Below are positions 45,578-55,502 of a stretch of DNA of 64,000 bases, in pieces. Position 1 is the stretch's first letter; the number at the start of each line of letters is the position of its first letter. Both the position numbers and the translations under genes were made by a program. The DNA comes from Desulfuromusa sp. (GTDB taxonomy: Bacteria > Desulfobacterota > Desulfuromonadia > Desulfuromonadales > Geopsychrobacteraceae): contig JADGEB010000005.1 in assembly GCA_016744595.1 (NCBI GenBank), positions 1 to 64,000 of the forward strand, written 5' to 3'. The notes under the pieces are model-generated. The model worked only from the letters and a program-made list of their open reading frames with translations. It made no database searches and was not told the DNA's origin.

Positions 45578-47293
45578 ATGTTTAATCAAATGAAAATGAC
45601 GACAAAACTCAGATTTGGCTTTGGACTCGTTTTGATCGTTTTGATGCTTGTCAGCAGTATTGCTGTCTTCTACGCTCTCCAGATTGAAAGCGAAGCAAAA
45701 AATGTCCAAAATATCCGCTATGTCGAAATCACTAAAGTTCTGAGGATGCTCGATATTTCAGCAGCTGTCCACGAAAGTGTTAATGCTGCTGCTGAGTCAG
45801 AAAATAGCGACTTTCTAGACAAAGCGGAATCCCATCGGCAAAAAATTTCTACCCTCGTAGAAGAAATACAAGCTGTCACAGGCAATCAAGGGATCATTAA
45901 CGATGCTGTTATTGACTTTGTTGATTTCTGCCAAACTAATTATAACCAAGGGATCAAAATGGCTGAATTTGCCATTGATCAAGAATTTACCGATTATATT
46001 GTCGCCCAAAAGGTTTACAAGGCGGGGCTGAAGGATCTCGATCTTAAAAGAACTCAAGTGGCAAATATGGTGAACGATCAATTTAACAACTCCCTGGGGT
46101 CAATCACAAATAACTGTCAACAAATGATCCAAGTCAGCGGTGGAGCAGCAGTGGTTGGATTTATCCTCAGTTTTATCATTGCCACCACCATTGCACGAAA
46201 CATTTCAACCCCCCTCAAGAAAACAGTCGATATGATCAACAAGATGTCTGAAGGTCGACTTGATACACGTCTGGATATGAATCGGGGAGACGAAATTGGG
46301 GACATGGCTGCAACGATGGATGCTCTCGCCGATAGTTTGCAAAGAGAAGTGGTTGCCAATCTTAAACTCCTGTCTGAAGGTGATCTTCGCATTGAGTGTA
46401 AAGTTAAAAATAACGAAGACATTATTCGGGGCAGCTTGGTCAAAATGGGAAATGACCTAAACCAGATCATGTCTCAGGTTCGTCAGGTGACAGACCAGAT
46501 TGCCACAGAAGCAAGCACAGTGTCTGATTCAAGCCACAACCTGTCTCAGTCTGCAGCTCAACAGTCGAGTTCACTGGAAGAAATTTCAGCATCAATGCAC
46601 GAATTGGATGCTCAAACCCACCAAAATGCTGGGCATGCAGAAAGCGCGAAAAATATCACATTAAAAGCACGAACTGCTGCTGAAAATGGCAATAGCCAGA
46701 TGAGAGAACTGGTTACAGCAATGGCTGATATCAATGAGTCTTCACACAATATTTCCAAGATTATTAAAGTGATCGATGAAATCGCATTTCAAACCAACCT
46801 CCTAGCACTTAATGCCGCGGTTGAAGCGGCTCGTGCAGGTCAACATGGAAAAGGTTTTGCCGTTGTCGCTGAAGAGGTGCGAAACCTTGCTGCTCGGAGC
46901 GCCAAGGCTGCGAGAGAAACAGCTGACCTGATTCAAGGCTCGGTAGATCGAGTCGAAAAAGGGAGCGATATTGCAGCCCGGACAGATACGGCTCTATCGA
47001 CGATTGTCGATTCGATATCTGAGGTTTCCAATCTAATTGCAGATATTGCTGAGTCGAGCAATGAACAGGCTCTTGGTCTTTCGCAGATCAACAGTGGGAT
47101 TGAACGCATTGATAAAGCAACTCAACTCAACACAGCAAGCGCCGAAGAAAGTGCAACGTCCTCACAACAACTCTCAGAACAAGCTGAGAAATTACGCGAA
47201 ATGCTCTCTCAATTTAAATTACGAGATCAGGTCTTTGCGGTAGAAAGCACACCATCAGCAGGTGAATCCTCACCGATGCTGGGATGGGATTAA
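45578..47293 (+). CDS. Methyl-accepting chemotaxis protein
   Basis: This 571-residue receptor has a membrane helix (about residues 13-33), a periplasmic four-helix-bundle-like sensor (about 35-190), a second helix ([21 protein letters not shown]), a HAMP domain ([19 protein letters not shown]), a second HAMP-like stretch, and the signalling domain with the highly conserved tip [35 protein letters not shown]. It ends in a free tail without the NWETF-type CheR tether. GAGGAG lies before the ATG. The selenocysteine-type rhodanese gene starts only 42 bases downstream, so they may share a transcript. Confidence 0.95.
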   Translation: MFNQMKMTTKLRFGFGLVLIVLMLVSSIAVFYALQIESEAKNVQNIRYVEITKVLRMLDISAAVHESVNAAAESENSDFLDKAESHRQKISTLVEEIQAVTGNQGIINDAVIDFVDFCQTNYNQGIKMAEFAIDQEFTDYIVAQKVYKAGLKDLDLKRTQVANMVNDQFNNSLGSITNNCQQMIQVSGGAAVVGFILSFIIATTIARNISTPLKKTVDMINKMSEGRLDTRLDMNRGDEIGDMAATMDALADSLQREVVANLKLLSEGDLRIECKVKNNEDIIRGSLVKMGNDLNQIMSQVRQVTDQIATEASTVSDSSHNLSQSAAQQSSSLEEISASMHELDAQTHQNAGHAESAKNITLKARTAAENGNSQMRELVTAMADINESSHNISKIIKVIDEIAFQTNLLALNAAVEAARAGQHGKGFAVVAEEVRNLAARSAKAARETADLIQGSVDRVEKGSDIAARTDTALSTIVDSISEVSNLIADIAESSNEQALGLSQINSGIERIDKATQLNTASAEESATSSQQLSEQAEKLREMLSQFKLRDQVFAVESTPSAGESSPMLGWD

Positions 47294-47335
47294 AAAATGA
47301 TAAACACATCAACCTCTCAGGAGAAAGGGTTCGTA

Positions 47336-48052
47336 ATGAAACGATGTTGGACTTTTTTATGTATCGGTCTTTTAGTTCTTGGCGTAGTAAGTACCGCCTC
47401 GGCAAAATGGACTGAAATTACAACAGCAGACCTTAAAACCAAGATGGATGGAGGAAACATTCTTGTCATCAATCCTCTAAGTAGCATTGAATATAACAAC
47501 CTTCACATTGAAGGTTCTGTGAATATCTCTGTTCCTGAGCTAAAAATAAAGTTACCGACTGATAAGGCTAAGCCGCTGGCTTTTTATTGCCTTGGCCGAA
47601 AATGAACGGCTTCCGTCAAGGCAGCCAGTTTGGCTGATGATATGGGTTATACCGAAGTTTATGCCTATCGTGATGGACTTCCCGCTTGGATTAAAGCAGG
47701 ACACCCAACCACAATCATTGAAAAATTACCTAAAGTTAAAATCAATAAGATTACTCCACAAAAGTTAAAAGAGAAGATCGACAGTGGTGCCGATTTTGTT
47801 ATCGTCGATATCCGTCCAAAATACGAGCGGGTTAAAGCTTCAATTGATACCAAAAAAGTTGATGCCAACCTGAGTCAAATCAGTGGAATTGTTGACACTC
47901 TTCCAAAAGATAAACAGGTCATTATCGTTGATTTGAATGGTAAAAGAGCTGGTGTTGCCTATCGTTATTTTGCCATGAAAGGGTTGAGCGACCTAGCTCT
48001 CCTTGGTGGTGGCATGCAAAAATGGATCAAGTCTGGACTTCCAGTCAAATAA
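47336..48052 (+). CDS. Periplasmic two-domain rhodanese with in-frame UGA at the reactive-Cys position (probable selenoprotein)
   Basis: Read through the TGA at 47603-47605, this is a 238-residue protein. A signal peptide (MKRCWTFLCIGLLVLGVVSTASAKW) leads to a first rhodanese domain (about residues 26-115) and a second one (about 120-236). In the first, FYCLGRK-U-TASVKAA fits the rhodanese motif YCxGxxCxxS with selenocysteine (U90) in place of the second Cys; C85 is kept, so a Cys-Sec pair is possible. In the second, VDLNGKRAG has no Cys, so it is inactive. The frame and the homology continue on both sides of the UGA, and a SECIS-like hairpin follows. An ordinary stop or sequencing error is the alternative, but the exact placement makes this unlikely. 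It may receive or pass sulfur or selenium in the periplasm. Confidence 0.82.
47603..47636 (+). promoter_or_regulatory. Bacterial SECIS-like element after the in-frame UGA
   Basis: The UGA at 47603-47605 is followed, after 16 bases, by a perfect 6-bp hairpin: CAGCCA (47622-47627), loop GUU (47628-47630), UGGCUG (47631-47636). The apical loop begins with G, at 23 bases from the UGA, within the range known for bacterial SelB-binding elements, whose loops carry a conserved G (and often GU). The stem lies inside the coding sequence, as in fdhF. Confidence 0.7.
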
Positions 48053-48070
48053 TATTTATTCGCCCTCATC

Positions 48071-48100
48071 GACACTGGCAGAGAGGACTCTGTCAGTGTC
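48071..48100 (+). terminator. Terminator-like hairpin after the rhodanese gene
   Basis: GACACTGGCAGAG (48071-48083) pairs with CTCTGTCAGTGTC (48088-48100) over a 4-base loop, 13 pairs with one G-U. It begins 18 bases after the stop codon and is followed by CCCCTTTCTC, a partly U-rich tail. It probably ends the receptor-rhodanese transcript. Confidence 0.65.
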
Positions 48101-48506
48101 CCCTTTCTCATATCAAAAAACTATATGCTTTCCAGTGACACAATACCCATGGAACAGACGCCCCGCTGTGTTACATGGTGAAGATAAACGGGAATGACCA
48201 GTCAGATAGGCGAGCCATGTGGCAAGGTTTGTCGTAGGTGCTGAGTAATGCAAGTAAAATAGTATTATGCCCTCGGATTCCTCGCATTCAAAGAATCGAA
48301 TAATGGTCGGAATCAACAATTTCACAACAATTACACCAGTTAACCATAAAATACTCTACCGACAAATCAGCAGATGCTCTTTCAAGTGTTGCATCCCAAG
48401 GGGATTTGGTGCGATGTCAACTATCTCTGATGAACCTATTACCGCATGTTGGACATAAGTGATATCATTATTGCTCAGATACTAACCCATACTATTCGGA
48501 GGTCAT
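48101..48506. other. Gap before the small Cys-rich gene, no gene seen
   Basis: After the terminator-like hairpin there are about 400 bases without a convincing gene on either strand. Short frames exist but have no ribosome-binding site and no recognisable motif. The last part must include the promoter of the small Cys-rich protein. Confidence 0.4.
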
Positions 48507-48701
48507 ATGTCAGAATTCACGGAACCCGACTGCAAAGATCCGACAGGACACTGGAAGCATCTATGTGAATTAAGGAAACAGGGGAAAGAACAAGAGGTAA
48601 AAGATCTAATGGCAGATCCTGGACATAGATGTTGTAATTGTAATGCAGTCGCCAAACATGCCCAGAATCTCTGTAACCCGAGTCCATTTATTAAGATTTA
48701 A
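48507..48701 (+). CDS. Small Cys-rich protein of unknown function
   Basis: This 64-residue soluble protein has a good ribosome-binding site (GGAGG five bases before the ATG) and six cysteines, including HRCCNCNAVA, and single Cys residues in EPDCKD, KHLCEL and QNLCNP. The pattern H-x2-C ... CC-x-C ... C suggests a small metal- or cluster-binding protein. I do not recognise the family. It lies alone between a 400-base gap and the tRNA terminator. Confidence 0.7.
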   Translation: MSEFTEPDCKDPTGHWKHLCELRKQGKEQEVKDLMADPGHRCCNCNAVAKHAQNLCNPSPFIKI

Positions 48702-48887
48702 TGGAATAGTTGAGGACTTCCACCAAAAGATGAAGCTGATTCAACGCAGGTTTTATGGATTTAGAAACTTTGAGAATTATAGGTTACATGTCAGTGTCTT
48801 GTGCGGGTAGAAGTAAGGTTGATCAATTTTCGTAGCAGGGATTACCGTCTATCCCTTTTTGGGTGTAGCCCTAGTGCCAATCTCAAC

Positions 48888-48924
48888 AAAAAAAACCTCT
48901 TCCAATTTCTCGGAAGAGGTTTTT
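48888..48924 (-). terminator. Intrinsic terminator downstream of the tRNA genes
   Basis: CCTCTTCC (48896-48903) and GGAAGAGG (48912-48919) form a stem extended by A-T pairs to 13 bp. On the minus strand it is followed by eight U. It ends the tRNA-Lys/tRNA-Glu transcript, and the A run on the other side would let it also work for the small Cys-rich gene from the plus strand. Confidence 0.85.
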
Positions 48925-48930
48925 TCAATG

Positions 48931-49008
48931 TGGCGTCCCCAGGGGGATTCGAACCCCCGTCGCCGCCGTGAAAGGGCGGTGTCCTGGGCCAGGCTAGACG
49001 ATAGGGAC
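48931..49008 (-). tRNA. tRNA-Glu (UUC)
   Basis: The minus strand reads GTCCCTATCGTCTAGCCTGG..., with anticodon loop CTTTCAC (anticodon TTC), T-arm GGGGGTTCGAATCCCCC, acceptor GTCCC/GGGAC and encoded CCA at 48931-48933. It is the second gene of a tRNA-Lys, tRNA-Glu pair. Confidence 0.96.
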
Positions 49009-49064
49009 TTAAAACTACTAAGTCCCTGCGGAAATTGAATCCGCAGGATGCTACATTCGTTAAA

Positions 49065-49140
49065 TGGTGAGCCGGGGGGGGATCGAACCCACGACCATCT
49101 GATTAAAAGTCAGATGCTCTACCAACTGAGCTACCGGCCC
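49065..49140 (-). tRNA. tRNA-Lys (UUU)
   Basis: The minus strand reads GGGCCGGTAGCTCAGTTGGT..., with anticodon loop CTTTTAA (anticodon TTT), T-loop GTTCGAT and acceptor GGGCCGG/CCGGCTC, followed by A and encoded CCA at 49065-49067. It is 76 bases long and lies 56 bases from tRNA-Glu. It follows purA on the same strand. Confidence 0.96.
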
Positions 49141-49192
49141 AAACAACGAAAGGACTTTATACGTGAATCATTTTGGTGCGTCAACCATTTTT

Positions 49193-50512
<1,320 letters not shown>

Positions 50513-50554
50513 TTACGCCGACAACTTGATGTCATCGACTAATTAAATAGATGA

Positions 50555-51841
50555 TTACAACTCAAAATCATTTTGGCTCATTTCCTGCCAGGAAACCTGT
50601 TTTTGCTCCCCATCCAACAATGATATCATTTCAACATCGCACTCTTCTCCGGCCACAACAGCCATAAAGCGATAGTTCATTTTCTTGGCATACCCAAGAG
50701 CATCTTCTCGAGTACGGTCAAGTATATCCCGCGCGACAGAATAGCCTTGTTTTCGCAGTTGACACGCTATTTTTTGTGCTGCTCGCAAGTTCTCACCAGT
50801 CGAAAAAATCAGTAGATCACAACTTGGGACAACCCGTTCATCTAATACTCTATCCAAGGCAAACAGCAGATGCAACAAACTAAAGGTAAAACCCGTAGAT
50901 GGGGCAGAAAAACCGTATTTTTCGGTCAGATTATTGTAACGACCACCACTGCAAACAGTATGACCAATCCCGGAAAGAAACCCCTGAAACGTAATCCCGG
51001 TATGATAATTCAATCCACGCAGTTCACCAAGATCAATGGTGACATGATCCTGAACACCATACACGTCGAGAACATCCAGAACTTGATTCAAGCCATCCAG
51101 AGCCCTTCGGGAACGTTCATTGTTAACGGTTTTTTCAGCCCGTTCCAAAACTTCACGACCACCATACAATCGAGGCAAAGCAAGAATTTCTTCACAAGCA
51201 CTATCTTCTAGCTCGCTTTGTTCCAACAGCCCTTTCAACTCAGAACTGTCTTTGCGCAGAATAGCATCGGCAACCTGCGCAGCCAAGCTGCTATCCAACG
51301 GTAAACCATCCATAACACCACGAAAAAATTCTACCTGACCGATATCAATCGTGAATTCTTGCGCACCAACCGCAGCCAGAGATTCGACGGCCATGGCAAT
51401 CATTTCAGCATCCGCTTCGGGACTGTCCAACCCGATCAGCTCAACCCCAGATTGAAAGATATCTCGATCCTTACCCGCTTGCTGCTCGGTGTGGCGTAAA
51501 ACCCGTCCACTGTAACAAAGTCTCAGAGGCAATGGCATCTCACTCATACGAGTTGCGGCAATTCGAGCAATCTGTGGTGTCATATCGGGAGGGAATGCAA
51601 GCAAACGACCACTCTGACGATCATCAAAGCGAAACGTCCGCTCTCTCAGTCCTTCACCAAATCCCCGTTCCAAAACATCCAGATATTCAAGTTGTGGTGT
51701 TATTACTGGACGGAAACCCCAAGCAGCATAAACCTGTTGCAATTGCTGTTGCAGATATTCAACCTTGGCGGCTTTAAGTGGCAGGAAATCGCGCACACCT
51801 TTCGGCAGATCAGTTTCCGGGGGTGAATCAGAAAAACGCAT
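50555..51841 (-). CDS. hisZ: ATP phosphoribosyltransferase regulatory subunit HisZ
   Basis: This 428-residue protein is a HisRS-like paralogue that starts ETDLPKGVRDFLPLKAAKVEYL and has RTFRFDDRQSGRLLAFPPDMTPQIARIAATR and GGRYNNLTEKYG. Active histidyl-tRNA synthetases have a PE.T in place of PDMT and longer anticodon domains; HisZ lacks aminoacylation and instead gives histidine feedback control to the short HisG. It lies just before purA, an arrangement known in delta-proteobacteria. GGAG precedes the ATG. Confidence 0.92.
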   Translation of the reverse strand: MRFSDSPPETDLPKGVRDFLPLKAAKVEYLQQQLQQVYAAWGFRPVITPQLEYLDVLERGFGEGLRERTFRFDDRQSGRLLAFPPDMTPQIARIAATRMSEMPLPLRLCYSGRVLRHTEQQAGKDRDIFQSGVELIGLDSPEADAEMIAMAVESLAAVGAQEFTIDIGQVEFFRGVMDGLPLDSSLAAQVADAILRKDSSELKGLLEQSELEDSACEEILALPRLYGGREVLERAEKTVNNERSRRALDGLNQVLDVLDVYGVQDHVTIDLGELRGLNYHTGITFQGFLSGIGHTVCSGGRYNNLTEKYGFSAPSTGFTFSLLHLLFALDRVLDERVVPSCDLLIFSTGENLRAAQKIACQLRKQGYSVARDILDRTREDALGYAKKMNYRFMAVVAGEECDVEMISLLDGEQKQVSWQEMSQNDFEL

Positions 51842-52012
51842 CTATTTATCTCCATCCTGGCAAGGGGATAACCTCTAGGCTCAGGCATGAAATTCAAGTT
51901 GTTCAATATAAAATTTTGTCTTCAAACGAACGTGGCAATTTAGCAATAGTTACGCCACCATGTCAAGAATCGGTCGGCCGGAGACATCCTAATTTTATTA
52001 TAAAGAATGTGC

Positions 52013-53515
52013 CTATTTTGCTTCCTCACGCAGGTATTCAAGCAGTGCCCGCACACCGAATCCGGTACCACCTTTCGGCTGACCAGCTTTCCCCTGTTCT
52101 GCCCAGGCCACTCCGGCAATATCCAGATGTGCCCAGCTATACTTATCGGCAAACTGCTGTAAAAAAGCTGCGGCAGTAATAGTTCCAGCCGCTCGCCCAC
52201 CAGTATTTTTCACATCAGCAAAATCACTTTTGACCAAATCTGCATACTCATCCCAAAGTGGTAACTGCCAAAATCTTTCACCACTGCGCTCCCCAGCCTT
52301 AATTAGCTGTCGAATCAGTCCTTCATGGTTGCCAAGAACTGCTGCCGCTTGATGACCCAAAGCAACAACGCAAGCTCCTGTCAGGGTTGCGAGGTCAATA
52401 ACAAAACGGGGTTGATAATGCCCAACATAGGTCAAAGCATCAGCGAGGATCAATCTTCCTTCCGCATCGGTGTTTAAAACTTCAATCGTTTTTCCTGACA
52501 GAGAAGTCAGAATATCACCGGGACGAATCGCTGTTCCTGATGGCATATTTTCTACTGCCGGAACCACTGCGACCAAGTTAATCGGTAATTTCATTTGTGC
52601 CGCAGCCTGCATGGTTCCAAGAACGGTAGCAGCACCGCCCATATCCATCTTCATTTCGTCCATTTTTTCAGAGGGCTTCAGGGAGATTCCCCCAGAATCA
52701 AATGTGACCCCCTTACCAACCAAAGCAATAGGCTGATCAGTGTCGATGCCACCCCGATACTCCAACACAATCAGATACGGCTCTTGTTCACTTCCCTGAG
52801 CGACACCAAGCATGGCACCAAAACCCTGCCGTTCCAATTCCCGGCGATCCAATAAACTGGCACTGATTCCAACCTGCTCCGCCATAGCAACAGCCTGCAT
52901 TGCTAAATATTCTGGAGATTTCAGGTTTCCCGGAGCATTCACCAGATCGCGGGCAAAGCAGACTCCTGCAGCAATCGCTTCAGCAACCGTAACTGCCGCT
53001 TTTGCGCTAGAGATATTCTCTTCGGTAGAAATCAATAAATCAATTTTGTCCAGAGAAACGGGTTGCCCCGGTTTAGCCTTTGGAAGATAGCGATCATAGC
53101 GGTAGTCTGCCAGCAAAACCCCTTCTGTAATTGCCTGAATTCGTTCGGTCAGATCGGTTTTTTTGACCGACAATTGCGATAGCGCAAGAATAAAACTTCC
53201 CAGTTGCTTTCCAGCTAACAATTTGACTGCATCGCTCGTAACTTGCCGCAAAGAGCCAAGAGAGAAAGTGGATTCTTTTCCCAAACCAACCAGCAAAATT
53301 CTTTCAGCAAGCGCCTGTGAGCCACCATGCAACAACAGAGTTTCCCTATTGCGTCCAGTAAATTCTTTGCTGCGGGTTGCCCGCTTAAAAGCCTCACCAA
53401 CTTGCTGATCAAACTGTACAATTTGCTCTTCTTTATATTTTCCTTCAAAAACACCCAGAACCAGGCAGGATGTTTTCTGCTCCATGGCATTTCCTTTTTT
53501 GACTGTAATTTTCAT
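52013..53515 (-). CDS. pepA: Leucyl aminopeptidase (M17)
   Basis: This 500-residue cytosolic M17 metallopeptidase has the catalytic signatures GKGVTFDSGGISLKPSEKMDEMKMDMGGAA (with the Lys and Asp metal ligands) and NTDAEGRLILADALTY. The N-terminal domain is the usual macro-like one. The start is taken at the ATG 53515 after AGGTGA; an earlier GTG at 53524 is itself part of that ribosome-binding site. It lies between selU and hisZ on the same strand. Confidence 0.96.
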   Translation of the reverse strand: MKITVKKGNAMEQKTSCLVLGVFEGKYKEEQIVQFDQQVGEAFKRATRSKEFTGRNRETLLLHGGSQALAERILLVGLGKESTFSLGSLRQVTSDAVKLLAGKQLGSFILALSQLSVKKTDLTERIQAITEGVLLADYRYDRYLPKAKPGQPVSLDKIDLLISTEENISSAKAAVTVAEAIAAGVCFARDLVNAPGNLKSPEYLAMQAVAMAEQVGISASLLDRRELERQGFGAMLGVAQGSEQEPYLIVLEYRGGIDTDQPIALVGKGVTFDSGGISLKPSEKMDEMKMDMGGAATVLGTMQAAAQMKLPINLVAVVPAVENMPSGTAIRPGDILTSLSGKTIEVLNTDAEGRLILADALTYVGHYQPRFVIDLATLTGACVVALGHQAAAVLGNHEGLIRQLIKAGERSGERFWQLPLWDEYADLVKSDFADVKNTGGRAAGTITAAAFLQQFADKYSWAHLDIAGVAWAEQGKAGQPKGGTGFGVRALLEYLREEAK

Positions 53516-53604
53516 ATTATTCACCTTTCTGCTTCTTCAATGAACAAATTCCCTTCAATCCCTCTTTAAGACAATCCCGTTCATTGAGCGTAAGTCTATG
53601 TTGG

Positions 53605-54645
53605 CTATTGTTTCGTTAATTTATCGAGCATTGCAGCAACCTTCTGAGTTGCAGAATCAACCGTTTCCAGCTCAATTTCAATTTTTCTCTCAGGCAGAGT
53701 ATGAAGATAAAGAGGGTCATAGTAACGAACCATCAGCTCACGCACCAATTTATCCCACTGCCCTGAATCTAATAATTCCAGAAATTCAGCGACAACCTTA
53801 CTCCCCAGACGCTCTTTTAATGCATTGATTGGTTTTTTAAACTGTTCCCGCAATTGATCGAGAGCAGGGTAATCTTCCAGAATAATTTGTGTGCGGACAT
53901 CCATGGATGCGGTCAGCCAGAGGCTGGTTTGTACCTGCATCGCTTGATGGAATGACTTCGGAATCATCAAACGACCGATATGCAGACTTTCACCCTCGGT
54001 CACTAAGTATGGCTTATCTTTCAACTGTTCCAGACGATCCCAGAGTAGTGCATCAAACTTTTTTTGCGCTGGTTGCTGTTCCAGCCCCAGAGCCCCGAAA
54101 GCACTGCCACGATGGTTTGCCAACCCTTCCAGATCAACAATCGGATAGTCCATCTGCTGAAGCTGATGCAAAACCCGAGTCTTCCCGACTCCAGTTAATC
54201 CACGCAAAACAAAAATAGGCCGCCATTGCTGTTGCTCAAAATAATCGAGAACCTTGCGGCGAAACCCCTTATGTCCACCGAGGAGTTGTTGAGCAGGAAT
54301 TCCTGCCAAGTTCATAAATGAAGTCATCGCGAGAGAGCGCATTCCACCACGCCAACAAAAAACAATCACCGGACCGGAATAATCCTGCCACAAATCCTCA
54401 ATCCGTTGCATCAACCTGGGAATTTTCGGCGCAACCAGCTGGACTCCAAGTTTTCGGGCGTCCTTTTTTCCCTGTTGCTGAAATAGAGTCCCTATCTGCA
54501 CCCGTTCTTCGTTACTAAAAATAGGGACATTGACCGCACCAGGTATCGTTGCTTCAGCAAACTCAGCCGGAGTCCGAACATCTACCAATAAGGCACCCTT
54601 GCGCCTTTTCTCCAGAGCTATTTCAAGTTCAATTGTTTCCCGCAT
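53605..54645 (-). CDS. selU: tRNA 2-selenouridine synthase
   Basis: This 346-residue protein is SelU/MnmH (YbbB). It has an N-terminal rhodanese domain (LLVDVRTPAEFAEATIPGAVNVPIF, catalytic C97 in FCWRGGMRS) and a P-loop domain (GLTGVGKT, residues 149-156; DLEGLANHRGSAFG). It replaces the 2-thio group of wobble uridine in tRNA-Lys, tRNA-Glu and tRNA-Gln with selenium, through a geranylated intermediate, using selenophosphate. Two of these tRNAs, UUU-Lys and UUC-Glu, are encoded 4.5 kb away on the same strand. It implies that the genome makes selenophosphate (SelD). Confidence 0.97.
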   Translation of the reverse strand: MRETIELEIALEKRRKGALLVDVRTPAEFAEATIPGAVNVPIFSNEERVQIGTLFQQQGKKDARKLGVQLVAPKIPRLMQRIEDLWQDYSGPVIVFCWRGGMRSLAMTSFMNLAGIPAQQLLGGHKGFRRKVLDYFEQQQWRPIFVLRGLTGVGKTRVLHQLQQMDYPIVDLEGLANHRGSAFGALGLEQQPAQKKFDALLWDRLEQLKDKPYLVTEGESLHIGRLMIPKSFHQAMQVQTSLWLTASMDVRTQIILEDYPALDQLREQFKKPINALKERLGSKVVAEFLELLDSGQWDKLVRELMVRYYDPLYLHTLPERKIEIELETVDSATQKVAAMLDKLTKQ

Positions 54646-54797
54646 CCAATAACCCCAATATCTTTATTGCGCTTCTATTCTTCAATAAACCTTGATGGTT
54701 CTACACCAATAGCAGGGGTTACACAACAGCACGAGGAAAAAAGGGTAAAAAACTGGTTGACGGTATCATCTAATTCCGTTATTGTCGGCAACCTTGT

Positions 54798-54874
<77 letters not shown>

Positions 54875-54886
54875 AAGAAAAATCAA

Positions 54887-54917
54887 GGAGATCGCTTAAA
54901 TGCGGTCTCCTTTTTTT
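54887..54917 (+). terminator. Intrinsic terminator of the tRNA-fMet gene
   Basis: GGAGATCGC (54887-54895) pairs with GCGGTCTCC (54902-54910), nine pairs with one G-U and a six-base loop, followed by seven T. It begins 13 bases after the tRNA end. Confidence 0.92.
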
Positions 54918-55073
54918 GTTTCTTCACTGAGGGGAACACCCCTCAAGTCATTACAAGATAAACTGTTCCCTCTGAACTGGATGTAAATGAGGTAAGCAAC
55001 AGTGCTATTCTAAATAAACCTTCGTCAATAATTGATCACTATAGACCGACTCAGCGAGATCAAAATATTTGCA

Positions 55074-55502
55074 TCACATCCGTCCAATAATTTTATCCAG
55101 CAAAGCAGACACCATCTCCACCTCATCGTTTGACAATTCAGCAGCAATTTCAGCAGTAAACTCATCATGAAACTTATGATGCTGCTCAAAAACATCTTTC
55201 CCTTTTTCGGTAAGCACCACCAGCCATGAACGGCGATCCGATGCGTGCGGTTTGCGCACCACGAACCCTTTTTGTTCCAATTTATCGACAGAAACAGTTA
55301 ACGTGCCGGTGGTGATCGCCAAACGTTCTGCCAACTCCTTCATCCGCATATTATCGCGATGGCCAATCACCTCAATAGTGTGCATCTGCGCGGGGGACAA
55401 ACCACTCTCCTTGACCACAGAATCCTCCCACGAGGAGATTTTATCGTAAAATTCAATAAGTTGACGCGATAATTTTGAGATCATCATTTCCGCTATTCTC
55501 AC
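55074..55502 (-). CDS. MarR-family transcriptional regulator
   Basis: This 142-residue protein is a MarR-type winged-helix regulator: GHRDNMRMKELAERLAITTGTLTVSVDKLEQKGFVVRKPHASDRRSWLVVLTEKG is the DNA-binding core. The frame starts with GTG at 55502, which overlaps the TGA of the transporter gene upstream (GTGA); an ATG at 55487 is also possible and no ribosome-binding site decides. Being the second gene of that operon, and with a palindrome over the operon promoter (56291-56305), it probably regulates itself and the exporter. Confidence 0.92.
   Translation of the reverse strand: MRIAEMMISKLSRQLIEFYDKISSWEDSVVKESGLSPAQMHTIEVIGHRDNMRMKELAERLAITTGTLTVSVDKLEQKGFVVRKPHASDRRSWLVVLTEKGKDVFEQHHKFHDEFTAEIAAELSNDEVEMVSALLDKIIGRM

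Noticed and set aside
47297-47605. Rhodanese gene as a truncated pseudogene ending at the TGA
   Set aside because: The frame and homology continue directly after the TGA, the codon replaces a catalytic-motif Cys, and a hairpin at SECIS distance follows. Selenocysteine explains all three; a random stop does not.
15049-48208. A shared 15-base sequence AATGACCAGTCAGAT near 15048 and 48193
   Set aside because: A match of this length is expected about once or twice by chance in 64 kb, and the flanks differ.
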